Shown: positions 15,300 to 24,190 of the stretch, one piece after another
Position numbering within the stretch: the first letter of the stretch is position 1
Layout: each line of letters begins with the position of its first letter
Source of the DNA: [Mycobacterium] nativiensis
GTDB lineage: Bacteria > Actinomycetota > Actinomycetes > Mycobacteriales > Mycobacteriaceae
Assembly: GCF_020172685.1 (NCBI RefSeq)
Contig: NZ_CP083986.1
Location: 347,147 to 411,146 of the forward strand
Length of the DNA stretch: 64,000 nucleotides
Direction of reading: 5' to 3'
The notes under the pieces: generated by a model
Databases searched by the model: none
Seen by the model: the letters and a program-made list of their open reading frames with translations, nothing else
What the model was told of the DNA's origin: nothing
Position numbers and translations under genes: made by a program

Positions 15300-17924
15300 C
15301 TACCGCGACGCCGGAAGCTGTTGATGGGCGAACGCGGCCGCTTGGGTGCGGTTGTGTACGCCGAGCTTTGCCAGCACGGCGCAGACATGGGTGTTGACCG
15401 TTTTGGGGCTGAGGTAGAGGGTCGCGGCGATTTCGGCGTCACTGCGGCCGGCTGCCATCAGTTCGAGGACATCGCGTTGACGTTTGGTCAAACCGTGCGG
15501 GTCGGCGCTGGTGGCTTTGCGGCGGAGGTCTGGGCTACGCCCACGTAGTTGACTCAGGCGCTGCTGTGCCCGGCGGGCGGCGGCGCGGGCGCCCAGCTGG
15601 CGGAACGTGCCCAGCGCGCACTGAACGGCGTCGATATCGCCACCCAATTGCGCGATGGCGGCGTCGTAGGGACTGTCACGCTCGGTCCACGCGGCCGCCG
15701 CGGCCCGCCAGTCCCCGGCAAGCTCCAACCGGTATGGGGTGACGCTCTCAGTCACCGGCGCCGTGGTCGGCGCACTGCCCGACAGCTGTGCCCAGCGCTG
15801 CAGATGGCCCACCAGCCACGGATCGGAATTGGGCGTCGCGGCGCGCAACCCGGATTGCGCTTCGGTGCGGGCGGTGTCGTCGTCACCCGCCAACCACGCG
15901 GCCTCGGCGCGGGCGGCCCGCACCGGACCCAGGCGGAACAGGTCGTCGGGTTCGGTGGCCGCCAGCGCTTCATCGAGCAGCTCGGCGACCGGGCGTTCGC
16001 CGCGCCGGGCATGGATCAACGCCAGTGTCACCAGCGGCAGGTGTCGATGCGACGGCGACATCTTCGGTTGGGTGAGAACGTCATTGGCGTGCTCCAGCGC
16101 GCGTGCCCAATCTCCACGGTGCAACGCGACCAGGGCGGCCGCGCCGATGACCAGTGCGTGGAACGTGGCGACGTCATGAGCCTTGCAGAACGCGGATGCT
16201 TCGCCGACGAAGTCGTCGGCGCTCCGATGGTGGTGCAGCGCGGCGAACCAGCACACCATCAACCCGGCGACCGCGGCATGTGCGGACAATCCTCGGGTGG
16301 TCATGGCCTCACGCCACACCGCCTCGAGCTGATCCCAGCCGGTGTCCGAGCACGCAACGGCGGCCAGCGGGGCGGAACAACGCGCGCGAACCAGGACAGC
16401 GGGGTCATCGAGTTCGCGGCCCAGTGCGAGGGCGCGCGCGGCATAGTCAGCACAGGCCGGGTCACAGCCGAAGGCGGCCAACTCGGCCAGATTCACCAGG
16501 GCCCAGGCCAGCTGTCGGGTGGGTCCGAGGTCTTCGAGAAGCCGCAGCGCCGCTCGCCCAGCCTCCAGTGCCTCTGTCGTGCGCGCTAAGGGGTAGAGCA
16601 TGTGCGACAGCCAGCGGAGGTTGTCGCCTTCGCCGAGCGGGTCCCCCAACGTGTGGCGCACGGCGATCGCCTCCCGCAGCCACTCGACCGAAGTGTCCGT
16701 CAGCCCGCTCACGTAGCTGCTGAAAGCGTGTTGTTCCAGCCAGGTCACCTTCTGTTCGCTGGGGATGTTGTCGGAGTGGCGCAGCACCAGTGCGTACAGT
16801 TCGGCTGCTTGACGGTTGGCGCCCAGCGCTGAGGCCCGTTCGGCGGCCGCGGCGCCGTACCGGATCACCGCATCGGTGTCGCCGGCCTTATCCGAATGAA
16901 AGGCTAACTCCGCCAACCTATTCGGGTCGATGGGCGGGTTTTCCAGGGCGATCAGTGCCCGCTGGTGCAGTACTTTGCGCTGGTAGTCGGGGATCTGGTC
17001 GATGGTGGCGCGTCGGGCCAGTTCGTGGCGAAAGCCCACCGTGTCCGCGTCGGCCACCAGCACCCCGGCGTCGAGGCATTCGCTCAACGCTGCTGTCGCC
17101 CCGGGGTACACCGCAGCTACCAGTGCCGGGTGCGCTCGCGGTCCGCAGACGGCGGTGGCCTGGGCGGTCTCGCGTGCGGTCCGGGACAGCCGCGCGAGTC
17201 GCCCCACCACTGCCTCAGCGATGGTGTCCGGTAGGCCATCTTCGTGCAAAGCGGTAGGCCCGGCGGCGAGAACTTCGGTGACGAAGAACGGATTGCCGTC
17301 GGTGATCCGATGCAACGCCTCGGCATTGACGCCGCTTTCGGCGGCCAGGTGTGCCACCGCCGCCGCACTGAGGGGGCCCAGCGTGATCCGGCTGACGGCC
17401 GCGCTGGTGACCAGGTCACCCAGCAGCACCGCGACCGGGTGTTGCGGACCGATCTCGTCGTCACGGTAGGAGACCATCAGGAGCACCGGCACGGTATCGA
17501 TGCGCCTGGCCAGGAACCGCAGCAGGTCAAGGGTGGCGCCGTCAGCCCAGTGCAGGTCTTCGATCGCGCATACCCAGCGGTGCCCGTCCCCGAACAGGCC
17601 GACTACGCGGGCGTAGATGGCTTCGGGATCGCCGGCGTCGATGGCCGCGCGCACTCGGGCCGGCCGCTCACCGGAAAGCCCCCCGAGGACATCGAGAAGC
17701 GGACCCAGCGGTCGTGGGGTGGCCAGCGGGTCGCACCATCCACGCACCACCCGTGGCCGCGGGCTCAGGCCGGCGAGAAATCGGTTGATGACCGTGGTTT
17801 TGCCGACGCCGGCTTCCCCGCGCAGCAACACGATTCGCCCACGACTGAGCTGAGCGTCCTGCCAACAGCGATGCAGATCGGCCAGCACAGTGTCGCGCTC
17901 GAGCAGTCGGTCCACCGGGGCCAC
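15300..17924 (-). CDS. Large LuxR-family ATPase regulator (LAL/MalT type)
   Basis: 874 aa. An N-terminal AAA/NACHT-like ATPase has a Walker A motif GEAGVGKT at residues 36-43 and a Walker B-type segment [19 protein letters not shown] near residue 120. The middle 400 residues are Ala/Leu-rich TPR-like helices. A LuxR helix-turn-helix closes the protein (about residues 805-870: [45 protein letters not shown]). Such regulators activate carbon-use or secondary-metabolite genes when ligand and ATP bind. It is transcribed away from the small ORF and M23-lectin gene at 18132-20207, which are candidate targets. That link is inference. Confidence 0.9.
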   Translation of the reverse strand: MAPVDRLLERDTVLADLHRCWQDAQLSRGRIVLLRGEAGVGKTTVINRFLAGLSPRPRVVRGWCDPLATPRPLGPLLDVLGGLSGERPARVRAAIDAGDPEAIYARVVGLFGDGHRWVCAIEDLHWADGATLDLLRFLARRIDTVPVLLMVSYRDDEIGPQHPVAVLLGDLVTSAAVSRITLGPLSAAAVAHLAAESGVNAEALHRITDGNPFFVTEVLAAGPTALHEDGLPDTIAEAVVGRLARLSRTARETAQATAVCGPRAHPALVAAVYPGATAALSECLDAGVLVADADTVGFRHELARRATIDQIPDYQRKVLHQRALIALENPPIDPNRLAELAFHSDKAGDTDAVIRYGAAAAERASALGANRQAAELYALVLRHSDNIPSEQKVTWLEQHAFSSYVSGLTDTSVEWLREAIAVRHTLGDPLGEGDNLRWLSHMLYPLARTTEALEAGRAALRLLEDLGPTRQLAWALVNLAELAAFGCDPACADYAARALALGRELDDPAVLVRARCSAPLAAVACSDTGWDQLEAVWREAMTTRGLSAHAAVAGLMVCWFAALHHHRSADDFVGEASAFCKAHDVATFHALVIGAAALVALHRGDWARALEHANDVLTQPKMSPSHRHLPLVTLALIHARRGERPVAELLDEALAATEPDDLFRLGPVRAARAEAAWLAGDDDTARTEAQSGLRAATPNSDPWLVGHLQRWAQLSGSAPTTAPVTESVTPYRLELAGDWRAAAAAWTERDSPYDAAIAQLGGDIDAVQCALGTFRQLGARAAARRAQQRLSQLRGRSPDLRRKATSADPHGLTKRQRDVLELMAAGRSDAEIAATLYLSPKTVNTHVCAVLAKLGVHNRTQAAAFAHQQLPASR

Positions 17925-18131
17925 CGCCTCCCCGCCTTGGGGCGAATATCAGGTAATCGCCCGATGTGCCGAGACCGGCCGGGCCAGCACACTACGCAGT
18001 GAGCGTGGTGGGCGGCCGTCGCGGCGATCAGCACACCGGCATCGGATCAAGATGCGGCATAAAGCCTAAGCCGCCGGCCGGCCGTCCCACGCCGGCTTAA
18101 CAACGACGAAACACTAGGAAGGGGGGACGAG

Positions 18132-18293
18132 GTGATCACCATCCAACGCCGCCACACCACAGTCGCCGTCGGCGATCTGGCCAACTTCGGTGGCGGTTGG
18201 GAGAACGAATGGATCGACAACCCCGCGGTCGGAGCGTCGGACCTGATGATCACCCCGTTCGGCGACTTCCCGTTGTTCGGATCTTTCTTCTAA
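18132..18293 (+). CDS. Small 53-aa protein upstream of the M23-lectin gene
   Basis: A 53-codon frame from GTG at 18132 to TAA at 18291-18293, preceded by a very strong AAGGGGGG ribosome binding site at 18118-18125. The peptide begins MITIQRRHTTVAVGDLANFGGG, has WENEWIDNPAVG in the middle and ends in the hydrophobic-aromatic run PFGDFPLFGSFF. It contains no cysteines and no signal peptide or membrane helix. It lies 33 bp before the M23-lectin gene, so the two are probably one transcript. I do not recognise the family. A small structural, signalling or precursor peptide is possible. Confidence 0.55.
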   Translation: MITIQRRHTTVAVGDLANFGGGWENEWIDNPAVGASDLMITPFGDFPLFGSFF

Positions 18294-18326
18294 AGGCGCT
18301 GTACCGCAACAAATTTGGAGATCATC

Positions 18327-20207
18327 ATGACGAACGCCAACATCGCGGTCTCGGTCGAGCCCGCGCAGCAAGGTCGAATGACATGTTTGCCGATGGCGCC
18401 GAATGCGCCGGGTGCAGACCCGCAGAATCAGATCAGCCTGGTGGTCTCGTTGACCAACAAGGAGACCAGTGCGGTCCACGTCGCGTCGATGGTTCTGATC
18501 CCTGCGGGGGCCTCGGCTCCGGCTAAGACCTACACCCTCGGGTTCGACATCGCGGCCGGTGGGACACAAGTCTGGGCCGGAGCGACCAGCGACGACTACG
18601 TGTTCGGGTCACCGCTGCCGGCCTCGGTGGAACTCGCGTTGACGGTGGACGGTTTCAGCGATCCCACCGTGGTGTCGTTCCCGCTGGCATGGCACGTCAA
18701 TCCCACGCCTCAGGGCAGTTACCGGTTCTGGGGAGATCCGGCGGAATTGGCGTCGGCCGAGTACTGGGTGGGTCAGGGAGCGACCCATGAGACAGGGACG
18801 GCCGGCACCCAGATCTTTGCCTACGACGTGGGAGTGGAGGCGTGGTCGGGGTCAGGGTGGACCGCGCTGCTGCCGGGCACGGACGGAACCAGCAATGAGC
18901 AGTACCGGTGTTTCGGCAAATCGATTCACGCCGTGGCCGATGGCGTGGTGCTGGCGTTCCGCAACGACTTCCCGCTCAACCCGACGCCGGGGACGGTGGC
19001 CGACGACGTCAAGGCATTGATCCAACAGGTGGGTGATGGCAATGGGAACTTCTTCTGCGTCGACGGCGGCGGCGAGACCGTGCTGTATGCCCACATGCAA
19101 CCGGGTTCGTTGAATCCGGCCCTGCTGTCGAAAGGGGCCGCCGTCACCCAGGGCCAGTTCCTCGGCAAACTCGGCAACGCCGGCAACGCGTACGGTCCGC
19201 ACCTGCACATCCATGCCAATGCGACGAACACCGGACCGCAGTACTGGGTCGGGCCGCCGCGACCGTTCCTGATGCACGGCGGTCAGGTCTTGGGTCAGGA
19301 CAGGCTGGCGGCGCAGAAGTTGTTCGGCCCCTGGGTGAACCTGGGCGGTCGGGGGTGGCCACCGCAGCGATCTATGGTGTGGCCGGTCGACAACAGCTGG
19401 GAATCGCTTGGCGGCCAACTGACGTCGGGTCCCGGCGTGTGTTCGTGGGGGCCGGGCCGACTCGACGCGTTCGCCGTCGGCACCGACAGCGCCCTGTGGC
19501 ACCGCTATTGGGACGGCCATACCTGGCACAACTGGGAGTCGTTGGGTGGTCAGTTGACCTCCGATCCGGCCGCGGCGGCCTGGGCCCAGGGCCGGTGCGA
19601 TGTGGTGGCTCGGGGGACCGATAACGCGTTGTGGCACAAGTGGTGGGACGGCAATGTCTGGCACAACTGGGAGTCGCTGGGCGGCCAACTGACGTCGGGT
19701 CCGGGTGTGTGTTCGTGGGGGCCGGGCCGACTGGACGTGTTCGCGCGCGGCACCGACAGTGCTTTGTGGCACAAGTGGTGGGACGGCCATACCTGGCACA
19801 ACTGGGAATCGTTGGGTGGTCAGTTGACCTCCGATCCGGCCGCGGCGGCCTGGGCCCAGGGCCGGTGCGACGTGGTGGTTCGGGGGACCGATAACGCGTT
19901 GTGGCACAAGTGGTGGGATGGCAGCACCTGGCACAACTGGGAGTCGCTGGGCGGTCAGATCACGGCCTCGCCCACCTTGGCGACACGCGGCGCGAACCGC
20001 CTCGACGCGTTCGTCCGCGGCACCGACAACTCGTTGTACCAGCGGATCTGGAACGGGAACTCGTGGTCGAGCTGGCAAGCGCTCGGCGGGGCACTGGGTT
20101 CCCGACCGGCGGCGGTTGCCTGGAGTTCCACCCGGGTCGATGTTTTCGCCACCGGCGACGACCGCACACTCCGTCACACCTGGTGGGACGGCAACTGGCA
20201 TCCGTGA
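18327..20207 (+). CDS. M23 (LytM) peptidase fused to PLL-type lectin repeats
   Basis: 626 aa from the ATG at 18327 with GGAG six bases upstream; an in-frame TTG at 18315 overlaps that site. Residues 1-125 look like a beta-rich domain. The LytM/M23 fold follows, with zinc ligands H201 and D205 (HAVAD), the strand [12 protein letters not shown] and the HLHIH motif at 292-296. From about residue 358 come six repeats of about 45 aa ([10 protein letters not shown]...[14 protein letters not shown]), the pattern of DUF346/PLL-like fucose-binding beta-propellers. It would cut peptides or peptidoglycan while binding sugar. No signal peptide is visible, so export, if any, must be by another route. Confidence 0.8.
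   Translation: MTNANIAVSVEPAQQGRMTCLPMAPNAPGADPQNQISLVVSLTNKETSAVHVASMVLIPAGASAPAKTYTLGFDIAAGGTQVWAGATSDDYVFGSPLPASVELALTVDGFSDPTVVSFPLAWHVNPTPQGSYRFWGDPAELASAEYWVGQGATHETGTAGTQIFAYDVGVEAWSGSGWTALLPGTDGTSNEQYRCFGKSIHAVADGVVLAFRNDFPLNPTPGTVADDVKALIQQVGDGNGNFFCVDGGGETVLYAHMQPGSLNPALLSKGAAVTQGQFLGKLGNAGNAYGPHLHIHANATNTGPQYWVGPPRPFLMHGGQVLGQDRLAAQKLFGPWVNLGGRGWPPQRSMVWPVDNSWESLGGQLTSGPGVCSWGPGRLDAFAVGTDSALWHRYWDGHTWHNWESLGGQLTSDPAAAAWAQGRCDVVARGTDNALWHKWWDGNVWHNWESLGGQLTSGPGVCSWGPGRLDVFARGTDSALWHKWWDGHTWHNWESLGGQLTSDPAAAAWAQGRCDVVVRGTDNALWHKWWDGSTWHNWESLGGQITASPTLATRGANRLDAFVRGTDNSLYQRIWNGNSWSSWQALGGALGSRPAAVAWSSTRVDVFATGDDRTLRHTWWDGNWHP
19397..20204 (+). repeat. Six tandem 45-aa lectin repeats with a 270-bp near-identical duplication
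   Basis: The lectin part is built of repeats of about 135 bp. Two-blade units recur with a period of 270 bp: CAGTTGACCTCCGATCCGGC occurs at 19551 and again at 19821, and GGGGGCCGGGCCGACT recurs at the same spacing. Near-identity at DNA level implies recent duplication or gene conversion. Blades 5 and 6 are more diverged. Confidence 0.85.
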
Positions 20208-20514
20208 TCGCGCTCGGTAGGCCCTGCGCGTAGAGGTATTCGTCCTTAGGTGATGGCGTGCGGCGCTGTCGACACGGCGTCGTGAGGTTCGTGTCATGGC
20301 GTCAGAGGCCGCCGTGGGTAAGCCGGCATGACACCGGCGCAGGTGCGCAGATCGATCGCAGCGGGGATCCGCCAGGGCCCCGTTTCCTGTGTGCAATTTC
20401 GTTGATCGTCCCCATTTAATTCCACGCGTTATTTCCGGGACGATCCGCTGATCCGATGGTCACGGTCGAGCGGATCGGGCTCCTGCTGTTCGACGGGTGA
20501 CTACGGTTGCGGTT
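20208..20514. other. 307-bp intergenic region after the lectin gene
   Basis: No credible ORF on either strand, no T-tailed hairpin directly after the lectin stop and no RNA gene seen. The stretch around 20390-20440 is locally more AT-rich (GTGCAATTTCGTTGAT, CATTTAATTCC) than the surroundings and may hold the promoter of the YjbR gene. Confidence 0.4.
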
Positions 20515-20943
20515 ATGGCCGATCGACCCGCGCGAGTCGCAGACGTGCACGAAGTCGCCGCGTCGATGCCACACGTCACCAGAATCGAAGGGCCGAAGGG
20601 CAATTCGATTTATCAGGTGGGCGGTAAGTCGTTTGTGTTCTTCCGCACCCCGCGGCCCGACGCCAAGGATCCCGTCACGGGAGAGGCCTACCCAGATGTC
20701 ATCGTGATCTGGGTCGAGTCGGACGCCGACAAACAGGCCCTCATCCAAGACGCCGCATCACCGTTTTTCAGCACTGCCCATTTCAACGGTCATCCGTCCG
20801 TTTTGGTCCGGGAGGTCGACCTGCACACGATCAGCAAGGGTGAACTGGCCGAAGTGGTTCAGGACGCCTGGTTGTCTCGAGCTTCGAATAGACGGAGAGC
20901 GGCCTGGCTGGCGACCCACGACACTGACGGTTCAGTCCGATGA
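20515..20943 (+). CDS. MmcQ/YjbR family protein
   Basis: 142 aa from the ATG at 20515; a GTG at 20497 would add six residues. The order of elements is that of YjbR/MmcQ proteins: an N-terminal helix (VHEVAASMPHVTRIEG), a strand with YQVGGKSFVFFR, then VIVIWVESDADKQALIQD, FFSTAHFNGHPSVLVRE and a C-terminal helix ELAEVVQDAWLSRAS. YjbR proteins have a CyaY-like fold; some are called DNA-binding but the role is unclear. The stop overlaps the next ORF by ATGA. Confidence 0.8.
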   Translation: MADRPARVADVHEVAASMPHVTRIEGPKGNSIYQVGGKSFVFFRTPRPDAKDPVTGEAYPDVIVIWVESDADKQALIQDAASPFFSTAHFNGHPSVLVREVDLHTISKGELAEVVQDAWLSRASNRRRAAWLATHDTDGSVR

Positions 20944-21086
20944 GCAACCGGATTGGGGTGGTGGGGGCCGGCATCGCGGGGCTGGCGACCGCGTTCGCCC
21001 GCTTCGTCGCGTTTCGGCGGCCACGGGTGGCACCGCTGGTCCGGGAGTCGGTGTTTGTGCTGCCGACGGTGGGTGCGCCGCGATGA
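20940..21086 (+). pseudogene. Truncated FAD-dependent oxidoreductase N-terminus (minicistron)
   Basis: A 48-codon ORF starting MSNRIGVVGAGIAGLATAFA, the dinucleotide-binding beta-alpha turn (GxGxxG) that opens FAD-dependent monooxygenases and oxidoreductases. After this motif the sequence becomes RFVAFRRPRVAPLV and stops, so the other 350 or more residues of such an enzyme are missing. Its start overlaps the YjbR stop by ATGA and its own stop overlaps the P450 start by ATGA. The likeliest history is an internal deletion of a flavoprotein gene that once lay between its neighbours. It may persist as a coupling element. Confidence 0.6.
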
Positions 21087-22357
21087 GACCAGGTCTGTGG
21101 CTTCGGTGGGCACTGTTGCAGGGGTTTCCGCGGGCGTTTCTTGCGGTGCAGGCGCGACGCGGCGACCCTATGGCACGCTTGCTCGTCGGCCCGTTGCGTG
21201 GCGGCGACCCGGAACCGCTGACCGAACAGATCCGTGCCGGTGGTCGATTGACGCGCACGCCGTTCGTCTCGGTGACCGCCGACCATGAGCTGTGCCGGGC
21301 AATCCTGCGCGACGACAGGTTCGGAGCCAGCAACTCGGCCAACATCAATCTGCCTAAAACGGCTCGCTGGTTGATCAGCCGAACCGATCCCCAGCTGCCC
21401 AATCCGGCTGAGCCACCCTCGATGCTGGTGGTCGATCCGCCCGACCACACGCGCTACCGGCGTGCGGTGGTGCGCGCGTTCACGCCTCGTGCGATCGATA
21501 AGTTGCGGACCCGGATCGTCGAGATCACCCATGAACTGCTGGATCGCGTGGAATCGGCAGCACGTCCGGATCTGATCGCCGACTTCGCGGGGCCCTTACC
21601 GGCTTTGATCATCGCCGAGATTCTCGGAATCCCCGAGGAGCAGCGGTCGCAGATGCTCGACCGGGGTGACCGTGGTGCGCCGTTGCTCGATATCGGGGTG
21701 TCTTGGAACACCTTTCGAGGTGCCATGCAGTCCCTGCGAGAAAGCGATCACGAGTTCAGTGACCACATCGAACGGTTGCGCAACAATCCCGGTGACGACA
21801 TCTACAGCCAAATCATCCGCGACGGCGACCTTGACCGACGCGAACTGGGCGTGACGGCGTTGCTGCTCGCCGGCGCGGGTTTCGAGACCACCATCAATCT
21901 GATCGGCAACGCGGTCGTGCTGTTGCTGCGCCACCGCGAACAGTTGGCGATGCTGCGCGAGGACCCCCAGTTGTGGCCGGGCGCGGTCGAGGAAGTCTTG
22001 CGCTTCGACAGCCCGGTGCAGATGACATCACGCAACGCCCTCTGCGACCTCGAGCTTGCGGGGTACCACCTCGCTGAGGGCGAAACGGTGGCGCTGCTGC
22101 TGGGCGGCGCCAATCACGACCCCGGCGTGTTCGACCAGCCCCGCCGCTTCGACATCACCAGGGCCAACGCCAAGGAGCACCTGTCGTTCAGCAGCGGGAT
22201 CCACGCCTGCCTCGGAGCCAACCTGGCCCGCATGGAGGCCACCATTGCGCTGCAGGCACTGTTCGAACGCTTCCCCGACCTGCAACTCGACGGACCCCCC
22301 ACCCCGCGCGGGCTGGCGACCCTGCACGGTTTCCGGAACATCCCGGCGACCACCTGA
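21083..22357 (+). CDS. Cytochrome P450
   Basis: 424 aa from the ATG at 21083, coupled to the preceding stub by ATGA. All hallmarks of a bacterial class I P450 are present: the I-helix oxygen groove AGAGFETT near residue 270, the K-helix EEVLRFDSP (ExxR) near residue 305, and the heme loop FSSGIHACLG with the axial Cys at about residue 376. The segment PPDHTRYRR before the C helix is also typical. It would hydroxylate a lipid, terpenoid or small aromatic with a separate ferredoxin and reductase, none of which is adjacent. CYP family and substrate unknown. Confidence 0.92.
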   Translation: MRPGLWLRWALLQGFPRAFLAVQARRGDPMARLLVGPLRGGDPEPLTEQIRAGGRLTRTPFVSVTADHELCRAILRDDRFGASNSANINLPKTARWLISRTDPQLPNPAEPPSMLVVDPPDHTRYRRAVVRAFTPRAIDKLRTRIVEITHELLDRVESAARPDLIADFAGPLPALIIAEILGIPEEQRSQMLDRGDRGAPLLDIGVSWNTFRGAMQSLRESDHEFSDHIERLRNNPGDDIYSQIIRDGDLDRRELGVTALLLAGAGFETTINLIGNAVVLLLRHREQLAMLREDPQLWPGAVEEVLRFDSPVQMTSRNALCDLELAGYHLAEGETVALLLGGANHDPGVFDQPRRFDITRANAKEHLSFSSGIHACLGANLARMEATIALQALFERFPDLQLDGPPTPRGLATLHGFRNIPATT

Positions 22358-22410
22358 TCACGGTCGCCGATCCGCACCCTCTGCTTTCGAAGTCAGGCCC
22401 CGGGTGTCAT

Positions 22411-22896
22411 TCAGGATGTGAGGCCTTTCGGCGTGACCAGCCGTGCACCCAGTTCGCCGGGCTCGACGCGGTGACCTTCGGTGCAGCGGATCTCGACCAG
22501 CGCGTCCGCGCCGCAGTCCAGATGCGTCAGACGTAGCCGACCGCGGTTGGGCAGATGACGCTGTCCCCACTGGAACATGGCCCAGACCACCGGCATGAAA
22601 TCGGTGCCGGCCTCAGTCAGGACGTATTCGTCGCGACTGCGCTGGCCGGGCTCACGGTAGGGCCGGCGGGCCAGCAATCCGAGGTCGACGAGTTCTGTAA
22701 GCCGTGTCGCGGTCGCGGCTTTGGTGATGCCAACCCGGTGCGCGAAGTCATCGAATCGGGTGGTGCCGTAGTAGGCCTCGCGCATGATCAGCATCGCGGA
22801 CTTGGTGCCCACCACTGCCATGGTCTTTTCGACCGGGCACTCGCCGATCGCCGACCAGCCATCGCGATCCGCCAGCGGGCCCTGCAGGAAACTCAT
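22411..22896 (-). CDS. HxlR-family winged-helix regulator
   Basis: 161 aa. The HxlR signature is complete: a Cys in GECPVEKTMAVVG near residue 19, TKSAMLIMREAYYGTTRFDDFAHRVGITKAATATRLTELVDLGLLARRPY and the wing ending DEYVLTEAG. The C-terminal 50 residues form a small domain with CGADALVEIRC and CTEGH. HxlR proteins are cytosolic dimers responding to electrophiles, redox state or aromatic ligands. It is divergent from the thiolase gene, with the palindrome at 22930-22946 between them, so it very likely controls that operon and itself. Confidence 0.9.
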   Translation of the reverse strand: MSFLQGPLADRDGWSAIGECPVEKTMAVVGTKSAMLIMREAYYGTTRFDDFAHRVGITKAATATRLTELVDLGLLARRPYREPGQRSRDEYVLTEAGTDFMPVVWAMFQWGQRHLPNRGRLRLTHLDCGADALVEIRCTEGHRVEPGELGARLVTPKGLTS

Positions 22897-22929
22897 CTCG
22901 ACTCACCTCCCCATCTGGGTTGACTCTAC

Positions 22930-22946
22930 TATACCCAGGGTGTATA
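22930..22946. promoter_or_regulatory. Palindromic operator between the HxlR gene and the thiolase operon
   Basis: TATAC-CCAGGGT-GTATA (22930-22946) is an inverted repeat in a 94-bp divergent intergenic region, and a further half-site GTATA occurs at 22952-22956 (GAGTATAGGG). The A/T-rich arms lie where -10 elements would be expected. Probable HxlR site. Confidence 0.55.
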
Positions 22947-22990
22947 GCTGAGTATAGGGAACAATACCTAGCTAGTTGGGAGGATCCACG

Positions 22991-24178
22991 ATGGCCGAAT
23001 TTCAAGGCCGCGACGCCGTCATCGTCGGCGCCGTTCGCACTCCGATCGGCAAGGGCAAACCGGGCGGTGCTCTGCACGGCATCCTGCCCGCGGACCTGTT
23101 GGCGCACAGCCTGCGAGAGCTGGTGCAGCGAACGGGAATCGATCCGATTCAGGTGGACGATGTCATCGCCGGGGCCGTCACCCAGGTGGGTGATCAGGCC
23201 TTCAACATCGGACGCAATGCGCTGTTGGGTGCGGGCTTCCCCGAATCGGTTCCCGGCACCACGATCGACCGGCAATGCGGCAGCAGCCAGCAGGCGATCA
23301 GCTTCGCTGCCCAGGGTGTGGTGGCCGGCGCCTACGACGTCGTCATCGCCGCAGGGGTCGAGTCGATGAGCCGCGTACCGATGGGCGCGTCGCTGTTGCC
23401 GGGCAGCAGTCCATTCGGTGAGTCGATGGCCGAGCGCTATTCGGAAGGCCTGGTCCCACAGGGCATCAGCGCTGAGCTGATCGCGGCCCGGTGGGGTTTC
23501 TCCCGGACCGAACTCGACGAGTTCTCCGCCAACAGTCACGAGAAGGCGGCGCGGGCCACCAAGGACGGGCTCTTCGACGAAGAGCTCGCCCCTGTCGCCG
23601 GCCTGACCACCGACGAGATCATCCGGCCCGGCACCAGCGTGGAGACTCTGGCGGCGTTGCAGCCGGCGTTCTACGACGAGACGATGAAGGTGCGCTTCCC
23701 GCAGATCAACTGGGAGATCACCCCCGGCAATTCGTCGCCGCTGTCCGATGGCAGTGCAGCGGTGCTGATTACCAGCTCCGAGTTCGCCAAGACGATGGGT
23801 CTGCGGCCATTGGCACGGATCCACACCAGCACGGTTGTCGGGTCGGATCCGCTCTACATGCTCACGGGAGTGATACCGGCCACCGAGAAGGTGTTACGCC
23901 GTGCCGGGATGACGCTGTCCGACATCGACCTGTTCGAGGTCAACGAGGCATTTGCCCCTGTGGTACTGGCCTGGGCGAAGGAAACCGGTGCAGATCTGGC
24001 GAAGACGAACGTCCACGGCGGTGCCATCGCGATCGGGCATCCATTGGGCGCCAGCGGCGCGCGCCTCATGACAACCCTGGTCAACGCATTGCGGCACAAC
24101 GGAAAACGGTTCGGCCTGCAGACCATGTGTGAGGGCGGCGGCATGGCCAACGCCACCATCATCGAGCGGCTCGACTAG
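22991..24178 (+). CDS. Thiolase (acetyl-CoA C-acyltransferase), FadA type
   Basis: 395 aa from the ATG at 22991, preceded by GGGAGGA. The thiolase catalytic set is complete: nucleophilic Cys at residue 96 in DRQCGSSQQA, His at about residue 350 in IGHPLGASGAR and the second Cys at about residue 380 in CEGGGMANA. The N-terminal motif IVGAVRTPIGKGKPGG and the loop with GVESMSRVPMG match degradative or biosynthetic thiolases. It cleaves or condenses 3-ketoacyl-CoA in the cytosol. It is the first gene of the HxlR-controlled operon and starts 13 bp before the carboxylic acid reductase gene. Confidence 0.93.
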   Translation: MAEFQGRDAVIVGAVRTPIGKGKPGGALHGILPADLLAHSLRELVQRTGIDPIQVDDVIAGAVTQVGDQAFNIGRNALLGAGFPESVPGTTIDRQCGSSQQAISFAAQGVVAGAYDVVIAAGVESMSRVPMGASLLPGSSPFGESMAERYSEGLVPQGISAELIAARWGFSRTELDEFSANSHEKAARATKDGLFDEELAPVAGLTTDEIIRPGTSVETLAALQPAFYDETMKVRFPQINWEITPGNSSPLSDGSAAVLITSSEFAKTMGLRPLARIHTSTVVGSDPLYMLTGVIPATEKVLRRAGMTLSDIDLFEVNEAFAPVVLAWAKETGADLAKTNVHGGAIAIGHPLGASGARLMTTLVNALRHNGKRFGLQTMCEGGGMANATIIERLD

Positions 24179-24190
24179 AAGGGCTGCGTT

